Shown: positions 8,526 to 17,965, counted from the first letter of the stretch. The stretch is DNA of 64,000 bases from Clostridium nigeriense (GCF_900086595.1 NZ_LT575472.1:3663571-3727570), one strand, 5' to 3'. Made by a program: numbers and translations. Notes: generated by a model from the letters alone, not told the origin.

Positions 8526-9635
8526 TTAGAATATTGTATTTTGTTCTTCCTTATCAAATATATGAATCTTATCAGCATCAAATCCAAATTCAATTGGATC
8601 TCCAATTTTATAGCTTGCAGCTGATCTTGATTTAATAATAAAGTTTGCTCCATCCTTTTTAATATGGATATATGTTTCAGATCCTAAGTTTTCCATTAAG
8701 TCTACTGTTCCATTAAATGTAGCAACACCTGGTTTTGATAATTCTTCCTCAGTATGATAAATATTTTCTGGTCTTATACCAACAATAACTTCGATATTTT
8801 CAGAATTCTTTTCTTTTACAATCTTAACCTTATCAGCTGGAATTTCCATTAATTTATCGAATACTTTAACATATTGCTTTCCATCTTGAACTAAAGTTTG
8901 TCCATATGTCATATTCATTTGAGGACTTCCTATAAATCCTGCAACGAAAAGATTTGCTGGATGATTATATATTTCGTTTGGTGATGCAACTTGTTGAACA
9001 ATTCCATCTTGCATAACTACTATTCTAGTTCCTAAAGTCATAGCTTCTGTTTGGTCATGTGTTACATATATAAATGTAGTATTTAATTCATTATATAATT
9101 TAGATATTTCTATTCTCATTTGAACTCTTAACTTAGCATCTAAGTTTGATAAAGGTTCGTCCATTAAGAATACCTTTGGACTTCTAACAATAGCTCTTCC
9201 CATAGCAACTCTTTGTCTTTGTCCACCAGATAAAGCCTTTGGTTTTCTATCTAATAAATGCTCAATATCTAATATTTTAGCTGCTTCTCTAACCTTCTTA
9301 TCAATTTCATCCTTTGGTAATTTTCTAAGCTTTAATCCAAATGCCATATTTTCATATACGGTCATATGAGGATATAATGCATAGTTTTGGAAAACCATTG
9401 CTATATCTCTATCCTTTGGTGCTACATCATTAACTAATTTATCATCAATGTATAACTCTCCACCTGATATTTCTTCTAATCCTGCAATCATTCTTAAAGT
9501 AGTTGACTTACCACATCCAGATGGTCCAACGAAAACTATGAACTCCCTATCTTCAATATCTAAATTAAAGTCCTTAACTGCTTCAAATCCATTTTCATAT
9601 ACTTTTTGAATATGTTTTAATTTTAAACCTGCCAT
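8526..9635 (-). CDS. msmK: Sugar-importer ATPase of the MsmK/UgpC/MalK type
   Basis: The 369-residue ABC ATPase has Walker [10 protein letters not shown], the [14 protein letters not shown] signature, Walker [13 protein letters not shown], the switch histidine in VTHDQTEAM and a C-terminal regulatory (TOBE/OB) domain from about 235 onward. I start at ATG 9635; the upstream TTG overlaps the GGAGGAG site. No permease or binding protein is adjacent, which is typical of a shared MsmK-like ATPase that energises several carbohydrate importers encoded elsewhere. It is probably co-transcribed with the membrane protein gene 20 nt upstream. Confidence 0.93.
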   Translation of the reverse strand: MAGLKLKHIQKVYENGFEAVKDFNLDIEDREFIVFVGPSGCGKSTTLRMIAGLEEISGGELYIDDKLVNDVAPKDRDIAMVFQNYALYPHMTVYENMAFGLKLRKLPKDEIDKKVREAAKILDIEHLLDRKPKALSGGQRQRVAMGRAIVRSPKVFLMDEPLSNLDAKLRVQMRIEISKLYNELNTTFIYVTHDQTEAMTLGTRIVVMQDGIVQQVASPNEIYNHPANLFVAGFIGSPQMNMTYGQTLVQDGKQYVKVFDKLMEIPADKVKIVKEKNSENIEVIVGIRPENIYHTEEELSKPGVATFNGTVDLMENLGSETYIHIKKDGANFIIKSRSAASYKIGDPIEFGFDADKIHIFDKEEQNTIF

Positions 9636-9655
9636 TTTTTTCTCCTCCAAATATA

Positions 9656-10129
9656 TTAATAAAATGCTAATGGGTTAACTTTTTTAATTAAACTTAATAA
9701 TTTTTCATCCATTGCTAATTGAAATCCTACAAGTCCATTGGCTCTCTTTGTTAAATAAACCATTGGCTTAATTCCCGACTCTTCTAAATATGCTTTTACT
9801 ACTTTAGTATTGCTACTAACTTTATCTAAGGTTTTTACACTTGATATTTCTCTTATATTGATACTTCCAATTTCTTTTCTTTTACTTTTATTCATTATTT
9901 TATAAATAGAAAGTTCATATTCTGTTAACTCATACTCATATTCAACTATTAACTTTCTAGATATTATAAAAATTATTACATATATCAATATAAAAGCTAC
10001 TGTACCAAATACATTAAGGGTTGCTGCAAATAATACTGCCATTACTATTGCTACCTTTGATAGTGTATTCATTATCTTTTCTATTTTGGTGTAATCCTTA
10101 GTCTGAAATTGCTCATAGAAGCAATCCAT
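9656..10129 (-). CDS. Two-helix membrane protein, DUF6106-like
   Basis: The 157-residue protein starts MDCFYEQ, has two adjacent hydrophobic helices (about 24-43 and 46-62) and a basic-rich cytoplasmic C-terminal domain. The start region and layout resemble the clostridial DUF6106 family, recognised with moderate certainty; the function is unknown. ATG 10129 is chosen because AGGGGGT lies 7 nt upstream; the earlier GTG is inside that site. It precedes the MsmK-like ATPase gene. Confidence 0.75.
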   Translation of the reverse strand: MDCFYEQFQTKDYTKIEKIMNTLSKVAIVMAVLFAATLNVFGTVAFILIYVIIFIISRKLIVEYEYELTEYELSIYKIMNKSKRKEIGSINIREISSVKTLDKVSSNTKVVKAYLEESGIKPMVYLTKRANGLVGFQLAMDEKLLSLIKKVNPLAFY

Positions 10130-10278
10130 TCTCCGCACCCCCTATATCGTTTACAAATAGTTTATGATTTAATTATATTCTCTTTTTATATAATTTCAAT
10201 TTTATTAGCTCTATAAATATATAATATTAAATTATGACTAAAAAAATTAAATTTATATTGTGAAATTTCACAAATAAA

Positions 10279-10349
10279 AAAGAGATAAACATTTATTCCT
10301 TGCACCGTCGCTTCGCTCCAAGTCAACCTAATAAAATGTTTATCTCTTT
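10279..10349 (-). terminator. Large terminator with structured apical domain after helD
   Basis: A stem of at least 16 bp (AAAGAGATAAACATTT) closes an apical region of about 32 nt containing GAGCGAAGCGACGG and ends in TTTTTTATTT on the minus strand. Its design resembles the structures at 16530-16600 and 13588-13658. Confidence 0.75.
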
Positions 10350-10408
10350 ATACACTGAAGGTAATAATTCCTCTTACTGGTAATTATTAATTTTAAGCAA
10401 TGCTCTCT

Positions 10409-12508
10409 CTATCTTACCTTAATTACAGATAATCTGTGTAAGGCTCTTGTACTCATAATATATTTAATTAGATTATCTGTATTTTCATCAAAATCTACTA
10501 TTATTACGGCATCAAACTCTAATCCCTTAGCATAATAAGAAGGAACTAATACTTTTCCCCCTCTATATATAATATCAGACTTATTAAAAGCTAACATATT
10601 TGTATGCTTTTTAATCTCTGGAGCTATAATATTTAACTCTTCCTTATCCTTAGTGATAACTGCTATATTTTCATATTTTTCTTCTTGATAATCTTCTAGT
10701 AAATTTAAAAGTACATCTATTAAATCTTCCATATCATCTTTTGGTACAGTTGTTTCAAGAACATCAAATTCTCCTTTTCTTACAAAAGGTACTACTGCAT
10801 TTTCATCAAGCAACTTACTTGCATACTCCATAATTTGATATGTTGATCTATAACTTTTATTTAATTCATATAAATTGAAGAACCCGCCAAAAACTTCTTT
10901 TAATCTTAGCATGGCTGGAACTTCTTCTGCTTTAACTAATCTTTGATTCGAGTCTCCAACTATTGTATAACTTCTGCATCCTGTTAATTCTTTTAAAACT
11001 ATAAATTGAAGCATATTATAATCTTGTGCTTCATCAATAACTACATGTTTAATTTCATAGCTTGATTTCTTTCCATCTAATTTTATCATTAAATATAAAA
11101 TTGCTGATAAATCTAAATAAGATAGATTTTCACTCTTCATAAAACTCTTATAAATATTTACTACTTCATCATTATCTATCCAGGATTCAATATAAGCTTT
11201 AGAATTCATTACTTCTCTAATTACATCTCTTATAGCAATTCTTCTTCTAAATTCTATATTATTTTCTTCAATTATTATTTCATCAGAGGATAATTTAGCT
11301 TTTTCTTCCTTAGCCTTGTTATTTATTTCCCTAACCTTTTCATCTCTTATATCTTTTAATTTAGAAAATAATATTCTTTTTACTTTTTGGCTTCTTCTAA
11401 ATATAGGCATATATTTATAATGTACTTCAAAAAGTTCTTTTATTTCTTCTACTGAAACCACTTCTTTATCTAAGAATTTAACTGCCTTAATATCAAAGTA
11501 ATTTTCTTCTATTTCACTTATCTTTTTATCTAATAGTTCAATAAATTCCTTAGAAGATTTGTATTTTATTTCATCAATTATAGCTTTGTTTCCTCTTAAA
11601 ACCTCTTCTAAGTAAGATGTTATATCTAAAACTTCCTCCTTAAGACCTAGCTCTTTGTATGCAAATGATAAGAAAGTCTCATTTCTAACTGCAGTTTCTC
11701 CTAAATTAGGTAAAACTTCTGATATATAATCCATAAATATATCATTAGGTCCTAAAATTAATACCTTATCCGTTAGTTGTTGCCTATAGTTATAAAGCAA
11801 ATATGCAACTCTATGAAGTGCAATAGTTGTTTTACCAGAACCCGCTACCCCATTAACTACAACTACTTTATTTCTATCTGCTCTTATAATTTCATCTTGC
11901 TCTTTTTGTATAGTATTTACTATATCTTTTAACTTTTCGCCAGATTTTGATGATAAAACCATTTGTAATATTTCATCTTGTATATTAATATCTGAATCAA
12001 AATACCCTTCTAATTTAGCTTTTTTTACTATTAGCTGTCTTCTTCCTAAAATATCTATAGGAATTTCTCCTTGAGGACTAGTATAGCTAGTTTTTCCTAA
12101 CATCCCCTTATAAAATAAAGATGCAACAGGAGCTCTCCAATCTACTATAACTGGTTCATAACTTCCTTCTGGTGTTAATCCATATCTTCCAATATATAAT
12201 TCTTCACTAAACCCATCATCAACAAAATTTATTTTCCCAAAGTAAGGAGATTCCTTTAATTTAACAAACTCTGATAACTTTCTATCTATTGCTTTATAGC
12301 TTTCTTCTTTTATATATCTTTCATGATCAAAATATTCTATTAATTTATCTTCATCATCTCTATATTCTTCAATATATTTTTTTCTATAATCAAGTATATA
12401 ATCTGAAATTGCTTTTCTTTTTTCAATGTAATTTAAGGTTTCTTCACTAAGAATTCTTAATGTATTTTGTAAATTTTCTTCTTCTTTAAATAATTCTATC
12501 TTATCCAA
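10409..12508 (-). CDS. helD: HelD-like UvrD/Rep-superfamily helicase
   Basis: The 699-residue protein has a long charged N-terminal coiled coil (1-100), Walker A G220-T227 (GVAGSGKT), a helical insertion (about 300-450), then VIDEAQDYNML (motif II), VGDSNQR (motif III), an SYRST motif IV and the C-terminal TRALHRL motif VI. In Firmicutes HelD proteins use ATP to release RNA polymerase from nucleic acid and can lower rifamycin sensitivity. Its position next to an Arr rifamycin-inactivating enzyme is therefore suggestive, although the two genes seem to be separated by a terminator. Confidence 0.92.
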   Translation of the reverse strand: MDKIELFKEEENLQNTLRILSEETLNYIEKRKAISDYILDYRKKYIEEYRDDEDKLIEYFDHERYIKEESYKAIDRKLSEFVKLKESPYFGKINFVDDGFSEELYIGRYGLTPEGSYEPVIVDWRAPVASLFYKGMLGKTSYTSPQGEIPIDILGRRQLIVKKAKLEGYFDSDINIQDEILQMVLSSKSGEKLKDIVNTIQKEQDEIIRADRNKVVVVNGVAGSGKTTIALHRVAYLLYNYRQQLTDKVLILGPNDIFMDYISEVLPNLGETAVRNETFLSFAYKELGLKEEVLDITSYLEEVLRGNKAIIDEIKYKSSKEFIELLDKKISEIEENYFDIKAVKFLDKEVVSVEEIKELFEVHYKYMPIFRRSQKVKRILFSKLKDIRDEKVREINNKAKEEKAKLSSDEIIIEENNIEFRRRIAIRDVIREVMNSKAYIESWIDNDEVVNIYKSFMKSENLSYLDLSAILYLMIKLDGKKSSYEIKHVVIDEAQDYNMLQFIVLKELTGCRSYTIVGDSNQRLVKAEEVPAMLRLKEVFGGFFNLYELNKSYRSTYQIMEYASKLLDENAVVPFVRKGEFDVLETTVPKDDMEDLIDVLLNLLEDYQEEKYENIAVITKDKEELNIIAPEIKKHTNMLAFNKSDIIYRGGKVLVPSYYAKGLEFDAVIIVDFDENTDNLIKYIMSTRALHRLSVIKVR

Positions 12509-12539
12509 GAGAAATTCCCCCTTTGATTTTTACTAAGAA

Positions 12540-12566
12540 AGAGTGTACTAAACATCTGTACACTCT
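12540..12566 (-). promoter_or_regulatory. Hairpin in the helD leader
   Basis: A 9-bp stem AGAGTGTAC/GTACACTCT lies about 30 nt before the helD start codon. It could be a second terminator for arr or a leader stem; no long T run follows. Confidence 0.4.
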
Positions 12567-12602
12567 CTCTTTAAATTCTATCTGTAAAAATAAAAAAACT
12601 AA

Positions 12603-12626
12603 ATAGTAAAATATCAACTTTACTAT
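12603..12626 (-). terminator. Terminator of the arr gene
   Basis: ATAGTAAA pairs with TTTACTAT and is followed on the minus strand by TTTAGTTTTTTTATTTTT. Confidence 0.6.
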
Positions 12627-12673
12627 AAAAAATTAATTTTCCTAAACTATAAAATCAATTAATTAAAAAAATT

Positions 12674-13423
12674 TTAATTAATAATTTCACCTTTGTTATT
12701 ATCTACTTTTTCACGCCATTCACTAATTTCTTCATATGTCTGTTTCTTCCAATCCTTTTCCTCACCTATAATTCTTAAAGGATATTGTGAACGATAAGAA
12801 CATGTCAAATTTCCTGGAAATTTCTTATCCGTTAAATTTGGATCATTTTCAAAAGTTCCTGTTGGCTCCACCACATAAACTCGTTCTCTACCTTCTCCTT
12901 TTGCTAAGCCAGCTGCAAGTCCTGCTCCATTAACATTAGATGTAAAATAAATATGATTCATCTTAATTTCACAATTATAATTTGAGTTTTTACCTGCTAC
13001 AAGTAAATCCCCAACCTTCAAATCTGCTCTAGTTCCATGATAAAAAGGTCCTTTATCATATAATTTATCCCTAAATGAATTTGATAATTCATAATTTACT
13101 TTTGCTTTATTAAAATCACCTAATTCTTCATAACATTTTGAAATACTTAAATATATTGTAGGAAAAGCACTCTTAACACCATTATCATCTGATTTTATAG
13201 CATATTGTAAAGATTTTTCAAACCATTTTAATTTATTTAAAATATTTTTTTCTCTTTTAGCTATGTGATAAGATGTAATAAACCTTTCAAAATCATTTAC
13301 TGACTCATTAAAAGCTTGAAAAAACAATTTATTTCGTTCTTCAAAATTACCTTTATCTTCATTCTCCATTGCTAATATACATAATCTAATAATTTCATTT
13401 TGAGGATTAAATTTAGTGCTCAT
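12674..13423 (-). CDS. arr: Rifamycin ADP-ribosyltransferase (Arr) with N-terminal helical/TPR-like domain
   Basis: Residues about 123-235 form a complete Arr domain, which uses NAD to ADP-ribosylate and inactivate rifamycins. The three residues known to matter in mycobacterial Arr, H19, Y49 and D84, align without gaps to H129 (FYHGT), Y159 (MNHIYF) and D194 (FENDPNLTDKKFPG). The first 120 residues are extra: helical, with a TPR-like unit (YLSISKCYEELGDFNKAK). Typical Arr is about 140 residues, so this is a two-domain form of 249. A good AGAGGAGATG site precedes the ATG. The natural substrate may not be rifamycin. Confidence 0.9.
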   Translation of the reverse strand: MSTKFNPQNEIIRLCILAMENEDKGNFEERNKLFFQAFNESVNDFERFITSYHIAKREKNILNKLKWFEKSLQYAIKSDDNGVKSAFPTIYLSISKCYEELGDFNKAKVNYELSNSFRDKLYDKGPFYHGTRADLKVGDLLVAGKNSNYNCEIKMNHIYFTSNVNGAGLAAGLAKGEGRERVYVVEPTGTFENDPNLTDKKFPGNLTCSYRSQYPLRIIGEEKDWKKQTYEEISEWREKVDNNKGEIIN

Positions 13424-13511
13424 TTAATATCATCTCCTCTTAATTATTATAGTTCAATCATATTAACATATATATAATGATAAATGTATACTTATATTTT
13501 TATTTTTTATA

Positions 13512-13520
13512 TGATATAAT
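13512..13520 (+). promoter_or_regulatory. Extended -10 element in the arr-ftsH gap
   Basis: TGATATAAT on the + strand points into a short unit with a possible micro-peptide frame (13547-13603) and a terminator-like hairpin. The 332-nt gap otherwise holds no gene. Confidence 0.4.
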
Positions 13521-13546
13521 TAAATTGTGGAGAGGTATTATATTAA

Positions 13547-13603
13547 ATGATACTCTCTTTTTTTATAATTTCCTTCTTTAAGTTTATAAGTGTTAAAGTA
13601 TAA
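13547..13603 (+). CDS. Possible 18-residue hydrophobic peptide
   Basis: An ATG 11 nt after GGAGAGG opens a frame for a very hydrophobic peptide, MILSFFIISFFKFISVKV. It lies 27 nt after an extended -10 and ends inside the left arm of a long hairpin. The arrangement resembles type I toxin genes, but no antisense RNA can be demonstrated, and a competing hairpin (GAGAGGTAT/ATACTCTC followed by T8) would stop transcription early. In AT-rich DNA such frames can arise by chance. Confidence 0.25.
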   Translation: MILSFFIISFFKFISVKV

Positions 13604-13658
13604 CTATCAAGGTATTTTGGAACTTATGACATAACCTAGATATAATACTTTAACACTT
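13588..13658. terminator. Long hairpin between arr and ftsH
   Basis: Perfect 14-bp arms AAGTGTTAAAGTAT/ATACTTTAACACTT enclose 43 nt that can pair further (ATCAAGGT with ACCTAGAT, one mismatch). The T run (CACTTTTTATT) is on the + strand, but the structure also lies downstream of ftsH on the minus strand. Confidence 0.6.
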
Positions 13659-13755
13659 TTTATTACTGCTTTAAGAGTTATCCATTAAAATACAATTATA
13701 TTATTATATATTTATTCTACTGTATTCACTATTTAATCTTATTATTAAGCTCAAT

Positions 13756-15645
13756 TTATTCATTTTGTTTTTTATCTGCTATTTTTTTAGCTTTTTTCTC
13801 TTTAAGTTCTGGATATTTTTCATAAACAAATTCCATAAACTCATCACCAAATATAGTTTCTTTTTCTAATAGATATTCAGAAATTTTATCTAGTAAATCT
13901 CTATTTTCATTTAAAAGCTTTCTAGTATTCTCATGACATGTTCTTATTATACTTAAAACTTCTTGATCTATTAAAGTTGAAGTTTCTTCACTACATTCTC
14001 TTGCAGCTCTACCATCTAAATATCTATTTTGAACAGATTCTAAAGCCATCATATCAAACTTATCAGTCATTCCATAAACAGTTACCATGCTTCTTGCAGT
14101 TTTTGTGGCCCTCTCTATATCATTTGATGCTCCAGTCGAAACTAAATTGAACACCTCTTCTTCAGCAGATCTACCACCTAACATAACCATAATCTGATTT
14201 GTTAATTCTTCTTTAGAAACTAAATACTTTTCTTCTTCTGGTAACTGCATAGTATATCCTAACGCTCCCATAGTTCTTGGAACTATAGTTATCTTATGTA
14301 CTGGATCTGTATTTTCTAAAAGTGCTGCTACTAAAGCGTGACCTACTTCATGGAAAGCAACTATTCGTTTTTCCATCGGTGAAAGAATTCTATCTTTCTT
14401 CTCTTTGCCTGCTATAATTACTTCTACAGCTTCTCTTAAGTCTTCTTGCATAACAAATTCTCTACCATTTTTAACTGCAGCTAAAGCAGCTTCATTTACT
14501 ATGTTGGCTAAATCTGCCCCTACAGCACCAGGCGTACTTTTTGCTATTTCTTCTAAATCAACATCATCTCCGAGCTTTACACCCTTTGAATGAACCTTTA
14601 ATATATCTACTCTTCCTTTAAGATCAGGTCTATCTACTATAACTCTTCTATCAAATCTTCCTGGTCTTAATAAAGCCTTATCTAGTATTTCCGGTCTATT
14701 TGTAGCTGCTAAAACTACTATAGCCTTAGTAGAATCAAACCCATCCATTTGAGTTAATAATTGATTTAATGTTTGTTCTCTTTCATCATTAGTTTGAAGT
14801 TGTGAATCCCTACTCTTACCTATTGAGTCTACTTCATCTATAAATATTATACATGGAGCATTTTTTTCTGCTTCTTGGAATAAATCTCTTACCTTTGCAG
14901 CTCCCATTCCAGCAAACATTTCAACAAAGTTTGAGCCTGAAATTGATAAAAAAGGTACATTTGCTTCGCCAGCTACAGCCTTTGCAAGTAAAGTCTTACC
15001 CGTTCCTGGAGGCCCAACTAAAAGTGCTCCCTTAGGAAGCTTAGCTCCTATTTCAGTATATTTTGTAGCATTATTTAAATAATCTATTATTTCTTTTAAT
15101 GATTCCTTTGCCTCATCTTGGCCTGCTACATCATCAAAAGTAATTTTTATATCATTTTCCTTATATACTTTAGCATTACTTTTTCCTAATCCCATCATAG
15201 GACCAGCGCCCATTCTTTTTCCTATTCTTCCGGCTAAAAATCTAAAAATGCTGAAAAGTATTATTGGCATTATAACCCAACTAAATATAAAATCCGCAAA
15301 ATAATTTTCTTGAATTGATTCTGCTCTATATTCTACACCTGATTCATTTAATATATTTATTAAATTTGGGTCATCCACATTACCTGTGTATAGTATTTTT
15401 CTTCTTGAACCAGATTCTTCATTTTCCTTAGGTAGAATTTTTATTTCACTTGATGAAATAATAACACTTTCAACTTCTTGATTTTCTATCATACTTAAGA
15501 ATTTATTATAACTAATTTGGTCTGTAGTCATAAAATTCTTAGTTGATGTAAATGCATATAAAAATAAAAATGCTAAAATCGCATATAATATGGTATGCTG
15601 TTTCTTGTTATTGCTATTATTGTCTTCAGTATTCTTATTATCCAT
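13756..15645 (-). CDS. ftsH: ATP-dependent membrane zinc protease FtsH
   Basis: The 629-residue protein has two membrane helices (about 18-34 and 117-137) around an extracytoplasmic domain, an AAA+ module (Walker A 211-218 GPPGTGKT, Walker B IIFIDEVDSIG, second region of homology LRPGRFDRR) and a zinc protease domain with H432-E-V-G-H436. The HEXXH motif is intact, though HEVGH replaces the commoner HEAGH, and the pore segment reads FVEMFAGMGAAKVRDLF instead of the usual FVGVGASRVRD type. It may be a divergent paralog. It degrades unassembled membrane and regulatory proteins. It lies 21 nt after the signal peptidase gene. Confidence 0.95.
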   Translation of the reverse strand: MDNKNTEDNNSNNKKQHTILYAILAFLFLYAFTSTKNFMTTDQISYNKFLSMIENQEVESVIISSSEIKILPKENEESGSRRKILYTGNVDDPNLINILNESGVEYRAESIQENYFADFIFSWVIMPIILFSIFRFLAGRIGKRMGAGPMMGLGKSNAKVYKENDIKITFDDVAGQDEAKESLKEIIDYLNNATKYTEIGAKLPKGALLVGPPGTGKTLLAKAVAGEANVPFLSISGSNFVEMFAGMGAAKVRDLFQEAEKNAPCIIFIDEVDSIGKSRDSQLQTNDEREQTLNQLLTQMDGFDSTKAIVVLAATNRPEILDKALLRPGRFDRRVIVDRPDLKGRVDILKVHSKGVKLGDDVDLEEIAKSTPGAVGADLANIVNEAALAAVKNGREFVMQEDLREAVEVIIAGKEKKDRILSPMEKRIVAFHEVGHALVAALLENTDPVHKITIVPRTMGALGYTMQLPEEEKYLVSKEELTNQIMVMLGGRSAEEEVFNLVSTGASNDIERATKTARSMVTVYGMTDKFDMMALESVQNRYLDGRAARECSEETSTLIDQEVLSIIRTCHENTRKLLNENRDLLDKISEYLLEKETIFGDEFMEFVYEKYPELKEKKAKKIADKKQNE

Positions 15646-15666
15646 AATATTTCCTTTCTAATAACC

Positions 15667-16212
15667 TTATTTTACTTTTCCAATTTCATCAAAAGGATAT
15701 ACCTTAATTTGTGCCTTACCAGCAATGTCTTCCCCATCAATATAAGGATTAATCCAATATCTTGAATCTTTAGAATAAAGCCTATTATCCCCTAAAAAGA
15801 AGTATTTTCCTTCTGGAACTTCATATTCTCCATTAAAGTTATCATTTGCTCCAATGTAATCTTCCTTTAAAACTTCCCCATTAACAAAAACTACACCATT
15901 TCTTATCTCTATTTTGTCCCCTGGTAATCCTATTAATCTTTTAATTAAATCCTCTTGTAGTTCTTCTGAGTAAAAAACTACTATATCTCCTCTTTTTAAC
16001 TTATCTAGATTATAGACTCTTGTTACAAATAATCTATCATTAACATTTAAAGTAGGTACCATAGACTCTGATGGAATTAATACCTTAAATAATAAAAACT
16101 TATTTATTAAAACAGCTATTATAACAGCTGAAATTACTGGAACTCCCCACTCATAAATAAAATTTTTTATTGAATTTTTTTCTTTACCGTCATCTTCAAT
16201 ATGATTTTCCAT
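15667..16212 (-). CDS. lepB: Type I signal peptidase
   Basis: The 181-residue enzyme has one N-terminal membrane helix (about 22-40), catalytic serine in SESMVPTL, the box containing the general-base lysine (LIKRLIGLPGDKIEI) and the C-terminal GDNRLYSKDSRYW box. It removes signal peptides from exported proteins. ATG 16212 shares its first base with the TAA of the upstream gene (TAATG), a classical coupling junction; an alternative ATG lies at 16224. It is grouped with FtsH and a DUF3006 protein. Confidence 0.93.
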   Translation of the reverse strand: MENHIEDDGKEKNSIKNFIYEWGVPVISAVIIAVLINKFLLFKVLIPSESMVPTLNVNDRLFVTRVYNLDKLKRGDIVVFYSEELQEDLIKRLIGLPGDKIEIRNGVVFVNGEVLKEDYIGANDNFNGEYEVPEGKYFFLGDNRLYSKDSRYWINPYIDGEDIAGKAQIKVYPFDEIGKVK

Positions 16213-16436
16213 TATTCTTCCCATAATCCTTTCATTAAATTATCAATTTCACCTTTCCTAAGTTTAGTAGCTTTTTCATCTATATAATAAATGTTATTTT
16301 TTATATAAAGTATATCTCCTTCTTTTACATCTCCCATTATATCACTTTTTCTAACATTAAATATATTACCTTCTTTACCTTCTAATATTACATAGTTTCC
16401 TTCTATTCTATCCACTATATATCCCTTTTCATCCAT
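16212..16436 (-). CDS. DUF3006 family small protein
   Basis: The 74-residue protein matches the DUF3006 pattern: VDRIEGNYVIL at the start, then NVRKSDI and VKEGDILYI, a small beta-rich fold. ATG 16436 has a distant GGGGAG (17 nt); a GTG at residue 9 (VDRIEG) has AAGGGA at 6 nt and could be the real start. The gene is translationally coupled to the signal peptidase gene. Confidence 0.75.
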   Translation of the reverse strand: MDEKGYIVDRIEGNYVILEGKEGNIFNVRKSDIMGDVKEGDILYIKNNIYYIDEKATKLRKGEIDNLMKGLWEE

Positions 16437-16529
16437 AATTATTTTTTAATCACTCCCCTTTCTTTTTTAGCTTATATTTTAGTATATCATATTTATTATA
16501 AATTTAAATAGCTTTACTCTCCAATAAAA

Positions 16530-16600
16530 AAGTGTGGTATATAAGTTTCCTTATGATTTCACCTTCAGTCAAAGTCATAGTAACCTTATATATCACACTT
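16530..16600 (-). terminator. Large terminator after lysA
   Basis: Arms AAGTGTGATATATAAG/CTTATATACCACACTT (one mismatch) enclose about 39 nt with a second short stem; TTTTTTATT follows on the minus strand. It resembles the element after helD: both have AGGTT, GACTT, GAAG and GGTG in the same order in the loop. Confidence 0.75.
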
Positions 16601-16672
16601 AAATGCTAAATGTAGAAAATTACAAATAGTTGATAATAGCAAACTTTTTATAAATCCATAAAGCTTAAAAGT

Positions 16673-17965
16673 TTATATTTCTTCTTTAATTAAATCATCG
16701 TAACTTTGTCTTTTAACTACTAGTTTAGCTTCTCCATTTCTAACAAAAACAACTGCCGGTCTAAGTATTTTATTATATCCATTTGCCATAGAAAATCCAT
16801 ATGCTCCTGTAGATAAAACAGCTAAAATATCTCCACTTTCAGCTTTTTGAATATCTATATCATGAATTAATATGTCTCCTGACTCACAGCATTTACCTGC
16901 AATTGTAACTTTATTGTCTATTACTTCTCCAGCCCTATTTGCAACTAAAGCCTCATATCTTGCACCATATAAAGCTGGTCTAATATTATCAGTCATTCCA
17001 CCGTCTACTGCTATATATTTTCTAACATTAGGTATCTCCTTTATAGAACCTATAGTATATAAAGTAGTTCCAGCATTAGCTACTATTGATCTACCTGGTT
17101 CAATAGTTAAAATAGGCTTTTTAAGTCCTAATTTACTACATACATTATCAACACTATCTAAAATAACATTACAATATTCATCTATTTCCCTTGGCAAATC
17201 TCCTTCAGAATAGTAAATTCCAAAACCTCCACCCAAATCTAATTCCTCAATTATATGTCCCGTTTCTTGTTTTATTTCATTTATAAAATTTAACATAACT
17301 TCAGCAGCATCTTTAAAAGGCTCCGTTTCAAATATTTGAGAACCTATATGACAATGAAGTCCTATTAAATTAACATTATCTAATGAAAGAGCTTTTTTAA
17401 CTGCATCAATTATTATATTTTCAACGGGAGCAAAACCAAACTTAGAATCTATTTGTCCTGTTTTTATATACTCATGGGTATGTGCTTCTATTCCTGGTGT
17501 TAACCTTAAGTAAATTTCTTGTTTTTTATTATATTTTTCTGCTATCTCATTAATCTTAGCCATTTCCCAAAGATTATCTACTATGAATCTCCCTACCCCT
17601 AATCTTATTCCTAGTTCTATTTCATCTAATGTTTTATTATTACCATGAAAATACACTTTTCCCATTGGAAATCCAGCCTTATAAGCTGTGTATAGTTCTC
17701 CTCCTGATACTACATCTAGATATAGCCCTTCATTATTGATTAGTCTACACATTTCAATATTTAAAAATGCCTTTCCAGCAAAAGCAACCCTATTATTATC
17801 TTCATTAACTCTAAATGCTTTTATATAGCCCCTACATTTATCCATTAACAGTTGCTCATCCATTACATATAATGGTGTTCCATAGTTTTCAACTAATTTA
17901 CTAGCTTTTATACCACCAATAATCAAATCATTTTCTTTAATTTTGCTTGCCCCAAATAATCTCAT
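16673..17965 (-). CDS. lysA: Diaminopimelate decarboxylase
   Basis: The 430-residue PLP enzyme makes L-lysine from meso-diaminopimelate, the last step of lysine synthesis. It has the N-terminal alanine-racemase-like barrel with the PLP lysine in AGKAFLNIEMC, HCHIGSQIF, the ELDLGGGFGIYY glycine loop and the C-terminal CCESGDIL segment. GGAGG lies upstream of the ATG. No lysine riboswitch precedes this gene; the one in this window is upstream of the transporter at 42 kb. Confidence 0.95.
   Translation of the reverse strand: MRLFGASKIKENDLIIGGIKASKLVENYGTPLYVMDEQLLMDKCRGYIKAFRVNEDNNRVAFAGKAFLNIEMCRLINNEGLYLDVVSGGELYTAYKAGFPMGKVYFHGNNKTLDEIELGIRLGVGRFIVDNLWEMAKINEIAEKYNKKQEIYLRLTPGIEAHTHEYIKTGQIDSKFGFAPVENIIIDAVKKALSLDNVNLIGLHCHIGSQIFETEPFKDAAEVMLNFINEIKQETGHIIEELDLGGGFGIYYSEGDLPREIDEYCNVILDSVDNVCSKLGLKKPILTIEPGRSIVANAGTTLYTIGSIKEIPNVRKYIAVDGGMTDNIRPALYGARYEALVANRAGEVIDNKVTIAGKCCESGDILIHDIDIQKAESGDILAVLSTGAYGFSMANGYNKILRPAVVFVRNGEAKLVVKRQSYDDLIKEEI

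Noticed and set aside
16872-17213. A 113-codon frame opposite lysA
   Set aside because: No ribosome-binding site, no recognisable domain, and lysA is conserved over the whole stretch.
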